Shown: positions 1 through 10,900 of the stretch, piece by piece
Numbering within the stretch: position 1 is the first letter of the stretch
Layout of the letters: the number at the start of each line of letters is the position of its first letter
Assembly: GCA_036925085.1 (NCBI GenBank)
Contig: JAUPFP010000064.1
Location: 283,330 to 347,329 of the forward strand
DNA length: 64,000 nt
Source of the DNA: Brachycybe producta
Lineage: Eukaryota > Arthropoda > Diplopoda > Playtdesmida > Andrognathidae
Reading direction: 5' to 3'
The notes under the pieces: generated by a model
The model's input: the letters and a program-made list of their open reading frames with translations, nothing else
Told to the model about the DNA's origin: nothing
Databases searched by the model: none
Program-made: the position numbers and the translations under genes

Positions 1-1320
1 AGATTGATTTTATTTTATTTGTTAAAAAACTTTGTATTTAAAAATTGTTTTTATTTCAATTTTATTTTTTAAAAAAGTTATTTTTATTTAAAATTTTATT
101 TTTTAAAAAAGTTATTTTTATTTAAATATTTTAAGATATAAATATTTGAAGTTTTTTTTGTTTTTAAAATCACATTTTTATTTAAATATTTAAAATTTAA
201 ATATTTGAAATTTTGTTTAAAAAAAATTTCTAATTTTTATTTAATTAGATTTTTTATTCGTAAAATTAATTTTTTTTTTCATTTTTTGATTTAATTCCAT
301 TGGAAAAAATAAGTTGGAGGGAAAAATGAATTCTTATTGCGATCCAATTTATAAAGAATGACATAAGGTATTTATAATATGGCATTTTTAAGAAATCGAA
401 CGGATAAATAAGTTTTCGGTCCTATTTTGAATTGTTTTGATGTGTTGTAGAGGGCCTACTTGAAACTACTTTTTCTTAAAAAATTAATTAAGGTGAAACT
501 GTATTTTATAAATTGGTATACTTTCAAGTTAGAAATTAGTGATAAAACGTGAAATTTGGTATTTTTCAAGCATTATACAGTATTTGAAAGGTACCATCGT
601 AAAATTACTTTTGCGAGGAACCCTTTTTACTTGTTCTAGTTTTCTTACAAACTTTTTAATTTCTTTCTGAAAATCACTTTTGATAACTTTGAAGGCATAT
701 AACGATGCATTTGATTAAAGTTCTTTTAAGTTCTTTTAGTGCCACACAACCTCTTTAAAGAGTTGTTGTTGCCCATAGTTAAGTTTTCAATTGGACATGA
801 AGAAGAATTTCTGGGATTGTGTTTAAGATTTCGTGTTTTCTGAAAACAGAATGAAAGTTCCGCATTTTCTTTGGTCATTTTTCATTTTTTTTTTGTTGAA
901 GAATTCTAATGAATACCATTGAATTGATTTGAATAAGTAGAAGATCTCCTAGACTCCTAGGCGTTTCTTGGTTTGAAAATATTTAATAATTTGTGTATTA
1001 AAGGGGGGAGGGTGGTGTTCTTTCACTCTTTTTTTTTTGCTGTTTTGGATGAGAGTGTGTTTTTCATGGAATGAAAGTTAGTGGCGCCCCTGGCAACATT
1101 TCAAAGCTTTTCCTTTCGATCTCTCTTTCCATACATTATATACTAGGTGGCACAATTAAAACGTTCCATGTTTAGAACTATATAAAATGCTGCACAATTG
1201 AAATTTTACACAGTTGTTTACAATAAAAAAAATTTAATTGTGCACAAGAATGGAAACATACCGGTTAAAAATGAAAAAAATTATTAAACTTGAAAAAGTC
1301 GAAAGGAAAAAAAAAATTCA
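1..1320. other. AT-rich non-coding stretch
   Basis: I see no gene here. The first 250 bases are nearly pure A/T with long T and A runs. The remainder is mixed AT-rich sequence with no inverted-repeat ends and no open frame of note. Confidence 0.6.
58..124. repeat. Two-copy AT-only tandem repeat, about 34-bp period
   Basis: A 33-base A/T string containing TTTTTTAAAAAAG followed by TTATTTTTATTTA occurs twice back to back with one extra A between the copies. Related TTATTTAAATATTT pieces continue to about 230. This looks like a small decaying minisatellite. Confidence 0.7.
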
Positions 1321-1612
1321 CACTGGACCTACGTTATGGTGGATAAAGTGGTCATTTTTTAACTGGTTATTGATTTACATAAGGGATCTTACACCTAAGC
1401 CACAGCCACCGTTTTTGTGTACCACAGTGATGATGAATGATTGAGTCCTGCGGCTCCTGCGTAAGTGGCATCAACCGCCTGTTCTTCAGGCTGCACTGAC
1501 AGCGGGACATTGTTTTTAATGGTGGTTCCTATGAGCAAACCACGCCAACCACTATTGATTGAGACGCCAAAAAGTAGTTCTACAAAAGTGGTTCGTGTGA
1601 AGCCGGTCTTAC
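1320..1612. mobile_element. Possible relic of the CCACTTTTGTGG MITE family (family C)
   Basis: The segment is richer in G+C than its surroundings. Its right edge reads GTGGTTCGTGTGAAGCCGG, close to GTGGTTCGTATAAAGCGGG at about 9188. The reverse complement resembles the left edge of the element at 3758. Only one edge can be aligned by eye, so the extent is approximate. Confidence 0.3.
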
Positions 1613-2292
1613 TTAGACTTAAAGAAGCGATTTTTAAACATCATTTTTTTAAAAAAAATTCAATAAAAGAAGATATTTAATGTTTTTTTCACACGAATAA
1701 ATTTTATGATATTAAAACGCTTCAAATTACAAAAAAAATATGTAATTATTTTTTTTTCCTCTGACAAATTGTTCTTTAAACATTACGCGTTTTCTTTGCG
1801 CCACTCTGATATTTTTGATGTATGTATGGATGTCAAAATATAAGAAGAAGAAGAAAAAAAAAAGAAAAAAAAAAACCGCTCTCATCTTACACCATAGGAA
1901 ATTGAATAGTGATTATCGCCTTTGATCGTCATGATGACAGATGCCTTTCTCTTCTTTATATATATCTATGTACCCCCCATTATTGAATGAATGGGCGACC
2001 AGTGTCCAATTTTTTTTTATATATATATATATACAGTACATGTATATATATAGGATATATGAAAAAAAGTATAATGTCTGGTCTAGTCTGGTCTTAGCAA
2101 TAGCTGTCAGCGTTTTGATAAGGCACCCGTCATATTTTAAACCTAGAGGATATTTGGAGGATTTTCTTATCCGAATATGAACGAGAGTTTTTCATTTTTT
2201 CTTTTGCCTCTTCTGACATTGTCTACATTTTGCAATGTATGACCTTATACTCTATTGAGACCTATATATATTTATTTATTTCACTTTGAAAT

Positions 2293-2295
<3 letters not shown>
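1613..2295. other. AT-rich non-coding stretch with short TA runs
   Basis: No gene is seen. Short TATATA tracts lie near 1955, 2018 and 2045, with an A/AAG-rich patch near 1850. Nothing else is supported. Confidence 0.5.

Positions 2296-2367
<72 letters not shown>
2296..2367. repeat. (AG)n microsatellite
   Basis: About 36 uninterrupted AG units. It creates no believable protein. Confidence 0.98.
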
Positions 2368-2369
<2 letters not shown>

Positions 2370-2429
2370 ATGAAAAAAAACTATAACTGGACATGAGTTG
2401 GTCTGAAATAAGAATTTAGTCTTATTTGC

Positions 2430-2441
2430 TGTGTGTGTGTG

Positions 2442-2526
<85 letters not shown>
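2430..2526. repeat. Compound (GT)n(TA)n microsatellite
   Basis: Six GT units pass directly into a long TA tract with a few CA interruptions. The Tyr-Ile repeat peptides in both strands here are translations of this tract, not genes. Confidence 0.97.
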
Positions 2527-2528
<2 letters not shown>

Positions 2529-3104
2529 TTGTATGAAGTTGAAACATTATTTTCACTTGAAATTGGACGTTTTACACGATGTGTGTTTTTCAATCAGAAC
2601 AAGACAAGAAAATGAAATCTTGAAGAAAAAGAAGAAGAAGAAAATTTCGGGGGGTTTCTTTTTCTGGTTTTTTCTTCTTCTTATAAATTAGATAAATCTT
2701 TTGAAATGATGCAACATTCAATTTCTTCGGTTGAATTATTATTTTTTTTTTGTAGAAAATGGTTGTTTGTTATGGTTGACTGAGTTGGGGGGGGGGTGAC
2801 TGGATGGATATAAGATCTGAGTTGTGAGATATTTGACAGATTTAATGTCCAATGATACTGAATAATATTATCGTTATATATATGAAAGATGGAAGAAGCA
2901 AAAGCAATGAGCAGAAACAAGCAGTTAAATTGTAAAGGGACACACACTTAACTCAGATTAATAGCTATCAATATTACTTTTTTTTTTTGAAAGCTGGTGT
3001 TTGTAACTACATGGTGGCGTTACAGTAGAAAAAAAGGGGGGGGGGGAATTGTATATTAATCGAATTTTATTGTATAGAAATACTTTTAATATTTCCCTCT
3101 CCCC

Positions 3105-3136
3105 CTTAAGCCTTGGCAATCACTGATAGCTACTGT
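3105..3136 (+). repeat. Copy of a small hairpin-repeat family (family D)
   Basis: The string CCCCCTTAAGCC is followed by TTGGCAATCACTGATAGC. It matches the left arm of the complete 68-bp palindrome at 31210 and partial copies at 21172 and 52182. Only the left arm is clear here. Confidence 0.5.
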
Positions 3137-3171
3137 AGTTTTATAGGTCTTCTTGTAAATAACCAAAGACC

Positions 3172-3755
3172 AAAGGGTCTCTCCAAACTACGGCCCACGG
3201 GCCAAATCCAGTTTGAAAAAAGATTTTATTTTGCCTGAGAATATTTTATTTAATATTTGACACCAGGCATAAATTGTTAACTTTTTTAAATTCTCAGTTT
3301 TCTTATCAAAAAATATTTTTCCTTGCATTATTTATATTTAAGGTGGTTTTAAAGTATAAACGCCTCTCAATTCTGTCTCTTTCACTTAAAAAATGAAGAG
3401 AAACTTGAATGTGTTTTAGAAACTAGAAGTGTAGCTTAATTATTTGAAGGCGTTATTGTGTTGATATTTTTCAAAATAAGCTTTTTATGCGAGTTTGAAA
3501 GGGATTCAACTTTAAAAACATTATAAAAGTTTATTTTGAAAAATATCAACATGAAATAGTACCGTTATGTGATTGAACTAACTTTCTAGTTTCTTAAAAC
3601 ACTTTCTAGTTTGTTTCTTAATGTTGCTCTTTATATCTGTACAAGCGCCTATAGGATTTATAGACCAAAAAATTATCTGTTTGTCGGTCTGGCCCACTAA
3701 GCACTTTCAACATTTTTATTTGGTCCTATTGAGGCTGACCATTTTTTCTCTTAAG
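3172..3755. mobile_element. hAT-type transposon relic, split by a nested MITE
   Basis: The left edge reads GGGTCTCTCCAAACTACGG followed by CCCACGGGCCAAATCC. The right part has GTCTGGCCCACTAAGCAC then TTTCAACATTTTTATTTGG. Ends of this kind (GGTCTCCAAACTACGGCCCG and GGCCCGCTGAGCACTTTCAA) are typical of animal hAT elements. A family A hairpin MITE occupies about 3368-3640 between these parts, so the hAT copy is the older insertion. No transposase frame is visible. The exact right boundary is uncertain. Confidence 0.6.
3368..3640. mobile_element. Family A hairpin MITE, copy 1
   Basis: Long inverted arms face each other. The left arm contains TTTTAGAAACTAGAAGTGTA and TTGATATTTTTCAAAATAAG; the right arm contains the reverse complement of closely similar strings. 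The same arms occur at 49386 and 52792, with fragments at 14660, 20536 and 61319. There is no coding capacity. Confidence 0.75.
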
Positions 3756-3757
3756 AT

Positions 3758-3935
3758 TGTAAGACGGGAACCACTTTGAGTGGTCGATTTCGACTGCAAA
3801 ATGAAGTCGTAGTGTCGCCCAAAACGGACCACTTTGAACCTTTGTCATAAAAGATACATTGCAGCCACAGCTCAACCACCTGCAACTTCATTTTACAGTC
3901 GAAATGAACAACCACCGTAAGTGGTCTGTGTGTGG
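3758..3935. mobile_element. Family C MITE, copy with both ends
   Basis: The left arm carries CCACTTTGAGTGGTCG followed by ATTTCGACTGCAAAATGAAG. The right arm carries CTTCATTTTACAGTCGAAAT then ACCACCGTAAGTGGTC, its inverted counterpart. A second copy with the same TTTCGACTGCAAAATG core lies at 26760. The element is about 178 bp and non-coding. Confidence 0.65.
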
Positions 3936-5018
3936 AAAGGGCATTTGTTTTGTGATAAGAGGGTCAGAGTTCTGGATTGTGTGGCTCCTTGTTTTAATTT
4001 CATTTTGCGTGCAATTTTCGGTACAAACCTCTGTTATCGTTGATCGCAATGATCGGTAAAAAAAACTCCTAGTAGACACATAAAAGTCAATATAGACATT
4101 CGCAAATAGCACTTAAAAGTTTGGTTTAAATGACTATTTGAGCTTAACTTTTAATCTGGTAGTTTTTAATTCATGTGATTGAAATTCACACGGACTTTTT
4201 TTTTTGGTTCAAATCTCATTAAACAATTGTCGGTTTTGAAGAGAAGTTAATTTTCATATAAATATAAATATATATTTACATTTTTGTTTGTGTATATTAA
4301 ATGCAGTTTTCCATATGCGCAATTAGGTAGATAAAGGAGGCCGGGGGGGGGGAGTTATGAATATTTGATGATCATAACTAAAAAGACCTTTTGTGGCTAT
4401 TTATGGAGATTAACTATTTGAAACCATTTTCAACTCTGTAATAAAAGCGTTCATTAATATTTGTTCGTTCTGTTATTGTTTATATATATATATATATTTT
4501 TTTGGTTGTCATGATTCTCCAAATGTCCTATATTAATAAATATGTATACCTGAAGGTCAAATACGGTTTTTTTCTCTCTATTGTTTTGAGGCTTTTGTGT
4601 TTACAGGTGGCACTAAATTTTGCTTTTCTAGTTAATACAATAATCAGCTTTAGTTTTAGGTATGTCATTTCTACTATATATAATAATGATCACGCTATTC
4701 TCCTCCCACTTCCTCTATATATATTTTTGCTAGCAAATAGTTTTTCTATTCATCTATAATGGTCAGACTATGCATTTGCATTAATAATTCATATTTATGC
4801 ATTTTGCACTTTTTTTTGTCTATTTATACATTCGTTTTTGATTTTTTTTTTTGGCATTAATTATTCGAGATCGATTAAATAGCTTACTCTCAGCTGCTTT
4901 TTTTTAGAATTGCTGGCTGCAGTGGTTTTATAGTTGCCTTTATGTTAGATGAAGTTTGTGACGACAGAGGGATTGACAAAAAAAATTTAAAATTGTGTTA
5001 TTTTGTCTGATGAAAAAC
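3936..5018. other. AT-rich non-coding stretch with a weak ratchet-like site
   Basis: No gene is seen. A G8 run lies near 4346 and a short TA run near 4480. At 4659/4660 a TTAGTTTTAG is followed by GTATGT, a weak version of the juxtaposed splice sites found at 10170 and 46235. Confidence 0.4.
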
Positions 5019-5032
5019 GGGGGGGGGGGGGG
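5019..5032 (+). repeat. G14 homopolymer
   Basis: Fourteen consecutive G in AT-rich surroundings. It is one of roughly 20 G or C runs of eight or more in the window. Confidence 0.95.
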
Positions 5033-5096
5033 ATAACAAATGAATGCCAGAAACAATTTTGTTTAACTGTTGAGGACATTTGATAAGTTTGATAAC

Positions 5097-5352
5097 TAGG
5101 GTTCGGATTTTGATGCAATATTAACCGGACTGTTTCTCAGTTTGTGACCCCAAGTGCCAATTGTGCTGGTTAGCGAGGCTAGATGTCTGGTTACTATCAG
5201 TTGTCAACTAGAGTTCTAGCCTCTAATCATTATTTTTTTAATTAGAAAGAACATTTTTTTTTTATCTAAACGAGAATGTTACTTTACAATTCTCATTTGG
5301 GCCACGTATTGAGAAACGTTCTGGTTGATACTGCATCAAAATCCGATCCCTA
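5097..5352. mobile_element. hAT-type MITE (family B, copy 1) with perfect 8-bp target duplication
   Basis: The element starts TAGGGTTCGGATTTTGATGC and ends with the inverse GCATCAAAATCCGATCCCTA. The inverted repeat continues inward for about 50 bases through TTTCTCA. It is flanked on both sides by TTGATAAC (5089-5096 and 5353-5360). Eight-base duplications with a TAGGG-type terminus are the hAT signature. The interior, including CTATCAGTTGTCAACTA, is shared with the copy at 8734. It is non-coding. Confidence 0.88.
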
Positions 5353-5360
5353 TTGATAAC

Positions 5361-6318
5361 ACAATTTTAAATTTTTTTAACAACCCTAGTGAGGCAACTG
5401 TAGTTAATTTTTATTGTTTTACTTAAGTCTAAAGTATACATATTTTATAATCACAATTCACCAGATACACATAGTTGTTTGTTTCACTTCAAGTTATACT
5501 GTTAACAATAGGGTGACCGCCATTTCCAATTTTTCTGTTAGGAGATCAGCTCTACTTAAAAATAACAAAATAAAATATATTTGATTTTTTTAAAATTTAA
5601 AATTATGTGATTTCAATCAATTTAATCTGTGACTATGCAGCGAGTTATTGATTTATCCAAAAATAGATAAAAAAAATATATTGAATGATTTTACATTAGC
5701 CGAATTGACTTTTAATTTGAAAGCTAAGAAGAAGGCCCTCAAGAACTTTTAGAAATGGTTATATGAAATTTTTTTTTAATTAAAAAAATAATATATATAT
5801 TTATACATTGAATAGTTTGTTTGTTTTGTCAGTTTTCCACCAAAAAATAGAATTGAAATTCTTCTCAAAATGAATATTTGTTTAGCATTTAAACTGGGTT
5901 CAATAAAAGAATATTTTTTTTTCTTCTTCATTTTATTTATTCAATTTAAGAATATTATAGAAAAATAGGTAGAAAAACAAATTAATTTCTTATTTGTTTT
6001 TGTCATCTCATTTTGCACATGTACATTGTATATACAGGTATTTGTGTGTTGTGTTGTGTGCGTGTCTATGTATGTTTTCTCTTTCAATGCTTGCACAAAA
6101 TACTGCTTCTGCTGCATCATGGGAATTTTCTTTCATAAAAATCTAATTTGCTTTTAGACCCTTTTTATCGTTATCATTCACTGGAAACCTTTAAGAATGA
6201 TAGCTTAATGTGAGTGAGTGAAAGAGTGAAAGGTGGGGGGGGGGCTGGCTACATATTATAATGCTGGTGGTGGTGGTGGTGTTATATGGAAAGGCGTTTT
6301 TTTTAGAATAGATAAGCA

Positions 6319-6356
<38 letters not shown>

Positions 6357-7255
6357 TAGCTGAAATTTGCCGTGCTTCTCAAATATATAAATAATTGAAC
6401 GATTTCTCCACCTTCTTAACAAACCCATGCTGTTTACAACATGTATAAGGCCTATGCTTTTTATCTGTTTTTTTTTCAACTTGCTATAAGCGAATAAAAA
6501 AGTGAAGAAAAAGGGAGGTTTTTACTAGGAAGGGAAAAAAAATTCGATCATATTCATGAAGTTTTTCTCTAGGTTGCTTAGGTTGGTTATATGTCGTCTA
6601 TACTTGGTGACGTCACTGTGGTCCGGCCACTTCGACTTCAAATATAGTCTGAGCTCTCTGGACAATCTCTATCACCACAATGTCACCTTAGTAGAACTCG
6701 TGCAGGAAAAAAAATAATAATGATGAATAAGGAAGGTGTTGTTGCTTGCTACTTGTGTCTTTTGTCTGGTTCATAAATATTTGTGCACTTGATGTGTGTG
6801 ACTGAACATAGCCAGGTTGCAGATTTTCAATATTTCTTGGTCACTTAATCTTCCATGACAACTGATGGTGTGATGGTGAATACAAAAAAAAAATAAGGAG
6901 GTCTAGGTTCTTGAATGATTTTCATGTATTAAAAAAAAATCCCCACAATGTGTTTGTTTGTTTGTTTGGCACAATGTGGATGTTTGGTGGTTTAGTAGCT
7001 GCTCAATTGTTGGGATGGGTTATATTTAGATAAAAGTATGGTTTGGATCTGTTTTTTGAATCTGTTTCTATTGAAACGAATATTAATAGAGAGAAGAAGA
7101 AAAAAATGTATAAAAGTCGCATTCAGAAAGGAGGCAGACTACAAACACGCACAATCTAAGGGTGGCTCCAGACGATGCGTGCACTTTTCGCATTGTCACT
7201 TTGAATATTGTGCAAAGAGGTTCAAGGTGAAAATATGACAACTGCACTGTGTTTT
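5361..7255. other. AT-rich non-coding stretch
   Basis: No gene is seen. It contains a G10 run near 6234, a short (GGT)n near 6265, an AG microsatellite, and TTTG repeats near 6950. About 7155-7235 reads like a MITE edge (TAAGGGTGGCTCCAGACG) whose partner end I could not locate. Confidence 0.45.
6321..6352. repeat. (AG)n microsatellite
   Basis: About 16 uninterrupted GA units. Confidence 0.95.
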
Positions 7256-7771
7256 CCAAAAAAAAATATATACACTTTGGTTGTTAATAACTGCCATGTT
7301 TATTTACTTAAATTTAATTTAATAATTTTCTAATTATGAGAATATAATTGTTACAATAAAAATAAAATATAACAGCATTGCATGTTTTATATTTAAATGG
7401 GGCAATTATCTCAAGTTTGTCAAATTGTCGTCCATTCTCATCAAGGCATTTCTGACATTGGCAAGAAACTGATTTGCAAACATTAAATGGGAAGAAATCA
7501 AACAATTGTCGCACAACAATTGCAAGATGTGCGCTAATTTAATTATCGATGTTTGAAGATCAGTTTCTTTTAATTGTAAGCAACGCGATTATGCGAATGG
7601 AAGACATTTTGAACACTTCAGAAGTTGAGATAATTATGCCTCATTTAAACATAAAACATGCAATGCTGTTATATCTAATCTTTATTGTAATATTTACTTG
7701 TAATTCTAAAATTAAAATTAAGAAAATAACCATGGCAGTTATTTACAACCAAAGTGTGTATATATTTTTGG
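7256..7771. mobile_element. 516-bp palindromic element, possibly Tc1/mariner-type
   Basis: Arms of about 220 bases (7256-7485 and 7550-7771) are inverted copies separated by about 60 bases. The outer part reads TATATACACTTTGGTTGT on the left and ACAACCAAAGTGTGTATATA on the right; GCATTGCATGTTTTAT and AGAAACTGAT recur inverted inside. TA dinucleotides sit at both edges of the ACACTTTGGTTG ends, which would suit a Tc1/mariner derivative. The two open frames here (66 and 81 codons) lie on opposite arms and only mirror each other. Confidence 0.65.
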
Positions 7772-7797
7772 GGCACACTTTCTGTATGTATTGATCC

Positions 7798-8195
7798 AAC
7801 CTAAGGCCAGTAGCAAAATGAGGCAGCAGTCTCCTCATATCGTTGAGTACTTGCTACAGTTGACTGTGATGTCCACTGCAGCTTGCAGCTCATAAAATGA
7901 GAGCAGCAGTTGAAAGCAGCTACTTTCAGGTAGCTAAGGCTGCCATTGCTTGGATTGACCTGCGATCAATCCAGGTAGCGAGTTGAAGCAACAGAACAAT
8001 CTGCGCATGAGCAGATTACAAAAGGAGATCTTCATCTGTGCATATAATTAAAAAGATTTATTTGCCATATTGAAAGGGGGGGGGAACTTAAGTTGTTTCA
8101 TGACAGTAAGCTGCTTCATTTGCTCATAGTTCAATAGTTACATTAATTCCATGCACTGTTGCACGAAGCAAGACACCGTCTAAACGAGGCTTTAA
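7798..8195. mobile_element. AGC-rich MITE-like repeat (family E, copy 1)
   Basis: The left edge CTAAGGCCAGTAGCAAAATG and the following GAGGCAGCAG match the reverse complement of the segment ending near 26412. Inside, CAGC/GCTG words are dense (GCAGCTTGCAGCTC). The inverse of AGCAAATGAAGCAGC near the right side pairs with the left end. The right boundary is guessed at ACGAGGCTTTAAG. Confidence 0.45.
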
Positions 8196-8733
8196 GCATA
8201 CTTTATAAAGAAAAAACCTTTATCCACAATTTTCTTGTAAACTCATCATGGTGTAACCGTTTCGTTTTTCTCTCATATTGCTTTTACTATGTCTAAACAA
8301 GTTTATATAGTGAGTTTTATGTTGTTCCCTTTTCTCTTAGTTTTGTTGCCTATTTCATTATTGAGCGTCAATGTAACAATTGCCAATTAGGTGTTCCTCC
8401 TTATCTAGACTTAGACTTGTGGAGGTACCTCAAATTATTTTCTTTTATTACTCAAATACCAGTGTTAGACGGTAATAAAAGAGATCTCTTTACAAGTTAA
8501 ACTGAAAAGTGGCGTGTTTACATGGAAATTGAAATGAAATCAATCAATATTTTAAGTTATTTGGCTTTTTTTTTATACTTTTTTTTTATTACTTGTAATC
8601 AATAAACCATATTAAAACAACCTTTATGCCATACATTTTTTTTTTAAAAATAATTATAAATTTACAATGTTATTTAAATTAATTGGTTAATGTAACTTAC
8701 GTTAAATACCAATTTTTTATTATTAAATTGTAA
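8196..8733. other. AT-rich non-coding stretch
   Basis: No gene and no repeat structure is seen beyond T runs near 8570. Confidence 0.5.
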
Positions 8734-9007
8734 TAGGGCTCGAAATTTTATGCAAAATCAAGAGATTGAAGTTCCTATTGTGAAGTAATCATCATCATGA
8801 GAGTAACTGCAGTTATGCTTGTTCTAATTAAAAATGCTGGTTAGAGGTTAGAGGCTAGATGGCTGGTTTACTATCAGTTGTCAACTACAGTGACTTTTGA
8901 CTGAAACAAACAATTGTTGGTTGATCTAAATGGGTCACAATTGGCTATTCGGCCACGCATGGAGAAACAACATTTGCTTTGATTTTGCATAAAAATCCGA
9001 GACCTTA
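8734..9007. mobile_element. hAT-type MITE (family B, copy 2)
   Basis: The left end TAGGGCTCGAAATTTTATGC and the right end GCATAAAAATCCGAGACCTTA are inverted. The interior holds GGCTAGATGGCTGG and CTATCAGTTGTCAACTA, shared with the 5097 copy, and GGCCACGCATGGAGAAAC matches its right arm. No target duplication is recognisable, so this copy looks older or its flanks have diverged. Confidence 0.75.
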
Positions 9008-9014
9008 TGATTAA

Positions 9015-9210
9015 AATCAAATATGGCAAACAGGCGGTGTTCGCCACTTGTGGCTGGGCTTGACCACTTTTCAACAATGTTTTGCAACCCCCCCCCCCTG
9101 CGGTGGCAGTGAGTGGGTTGTGTGAAAACACCTCCTTTGCAATCAATGATCTGCTAAAAACGGCCACTGTATTTGTCTACACAAAGTGTGGTTCGTATAA
9201 AGCGGGCTTT
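9015..9210. mobile_element. Family C-like MITE relic next to copy 2 of family B
   Basis: The segment contains GACCACTTTTCAACAATG, TTTTGCAACC, a C10 run, and the edge GTGGTTCGTATAAAGCGGG. These resemble pieces of the elements at 1320, 3758 and 26760. The arms are too diverged for exact borders. Confidence 0.35.
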
Positions 9211-10134
9211 ATCCTTTATCATTTGCGTTTATTGAAGTTATAAATACGTGTGTTAAATTCCATTTTTTTTATTTTGGACTGAAAACATTTTCGTCATTGC
9301 TATAAATTTTGGAACTTCTACTTTTGTGAAATGTGTTTGAATTTGTGGAATGTGAAACATGAGTTTTTGGCTGCGAATTCTTTATTTAATGTCCACCCCA
9401 TCCCCTCTCGCTCTCTCTCTCTCTCTCGATATATATTTCTTTAACCTTTAACGTCATCAGTTTGACACCTTTTTTTTTCTATTCTAGTCTCTATATAAGT
9501 CTAGCTGTATAATAAATATTTTGGTGCAGAAATAAAAGTTCTACAAAGTACAGTAGAAGCAGAAAAAGCTAATGAGAAATTCTTTCCACACATAAATGCA
9601 TACGTGGAATTTAGAACATTTTTTGGTGAATATACAATGCAAGAGTGCAAAAGTCACACATGATCAATTGTTTTTTTGCATATTGAGAGAGAGAGAAGGT
9701 AAGTTCACTTGGGGCTTTTCATGTGGAACTTCCATACAGTTCCACGGCTGATATTTTGAGAAGTAGTAGTTCCATGGAGGGCAAATAGATGGCAGTCTAC
9801 CCCTCAACTATATTTTTGACGATTTTCGGCGGTTCTTCGATTAAATTCGTCGGACTTAGCCTTATTCGGTTAACAATCGGATATTCGACTGATTTGGGGC
9901 TTCAAGTTCCGAGCAGTTGAAAGTTTGAGTAAATTTGGTGCCACATTTAAATGAACTAACCAGTAATCTCAAGTTGACAATTGGTAACATTTCTAAAACT
10001 ATAAAATTTCTATACATGTTGATCAACAACTCCCCCCCCCCGGTCTTTTGAGAATATTTATTTTTTAAAAATGGGGGGCATCACCTTTCTAACTTTGAAA
10101 CAGTTTTTTTATTGTTATTGGTTATTTATTACCT
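9211..10134. other. AT-rich non-coding stretch with one isolated consensus donor
   Basis: No gene is seen. GAGAAG then GTAAGT at 9698/9699 is a consensus 5' splice site. It is preceded by a frame open for about 37 codons from an ATG at about 9588, with no recognisable product. A C9 run lies near 10030. Confidence 0.4.
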
Positions 10135-10138
10135 TTTA

Positions 10139-10170
10139 TTAATTATTATTTCTTGTTTCGTTTTTTGCAG
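10139..10170 (+). promoter_or_regulatory. 3' splice site part of a candidate recursive (ratchet) splice site
   Basis: A branch-point-like TTAAT at 10139-10143 is followed by the pyrimidine tract TTTCTTGTTTCGTTTTTT and then GCAG ending at 10170. GTAAGC follows at once, so acceptor and donor abut with no exon between. Known recursive splice sites in long fly and vertebrate introns have this form: pyrimidine tract, YAG, then GTRAG. Confidence 0.6.
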
Positions 10171-10221
10171 GTAAGCTCGTTTTACTGTTTCTCTCCGAAT
10201 ATGTCTTCAGTTGCACATATC
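10171..10221 (+). other. Candidate 51-nt recursive-splicing exon or microexon
   Basis: The segment begins GTAAGCTCG, directly after the acceptor at 10170. It ends ATATC before a strong donor GTAAGTTAG at 10222. Vertebrate ratchet points are followed by such a short exon with its own donor. Two frames are open. The first would read VSSFYCFSPNMSSVAHI; another begins with the third base; the remaining one stops immediately at TAA. I do not recognise either peptide. It could equally be a rarely used alternative microexon. Confidence 0.4.
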
Positions 10222-10689
10222 GTAAGTTAGCGCTGTTTTTAGTTTATTTTTATTTTAAAGAACTAAAAAGTTTGTGGTGAAATTATTTTTAAAAAAATAT
10301 TTCAAGGAGGTTTTTTTTATATATATATTGATAAAATCATAATGAAAATGAGTGTAAAAATAATATATTTTGTTGCGTAGCAAAGTTTATCCAAAACGTT
10401 TATTTGAACTTATTCGTTTCTCTTGTTGTTTGTGTTTCTCGTGGCTCTGGTAAACTATAATGCCATTGGGTCGTATTAATAAAGTTGAGCATTTTACTCA
10501 CGAGTAATTAATAAACAAAAAAAGCAGAGTAAAATCCTAAAGAAATTAATATAGTAGCCGTATACGGAAACGATGTATTAGTATAACATAAATAAATTCT
10601 CTCGCAGTTTGAGTAAATACTTAATTTGTTTTATTTATCCCAAGTCGAGCACTTAGTGCTCCAAAAAGTTTGAGAAAAGAGCAAGTACT
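10222..10689. other. AT-rich non-coding stretch
   Basis: No gene or repeat structure is seen downstream of the putative ratchet exon. Confidence 0.5.
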
Positions 10690-10900
10690 CAAGTCATAGT
10701 TTTGACAGGGGTTTACTCCCCGGGGGGGGGGGGCGTCACTTTTTTACCGTTCTCAACGTATGGCCACCGTGACCAGTTTTGACCATGGTAAGTCCCCCTT
10801 TTGACCACGGTTGGCCGGAAGTGGGCCCGGGGTTGCCGACCACCCTGCCGGGTCCTAACCGACCAGGATCGGTCGACGTTTTTTCGACCGCAAACAAGTT
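10690..10900. repeat. GC-rich patch with G12 run
   Basis: G+C rises sharply, with a G12 run at 10722-10733 and the words GACCACGGTTGGCCGG, GGGCCCGGGGTTGCCG and GGTCGACGTTTTTTCGACC. It also contains ATGGTAAGTCC near 10786. The composition resembles MITE ends elsewhere in the window, but I could not pair two ends. Confidence 0.35.

Noticed and set aside
2381-2691. Overlapping Tyr-Ile repeat frames on both strands
   Set aside because: They are translations of the TA microsatellite.
9588-9704. Possible first exon ending at the consensus donor GAAG/GTAAGT (9698/9699)
   Set aside because: A 37-codon frame reaches the donor, but it ends in a GA repeat, has no similarity and no promoter evidence.
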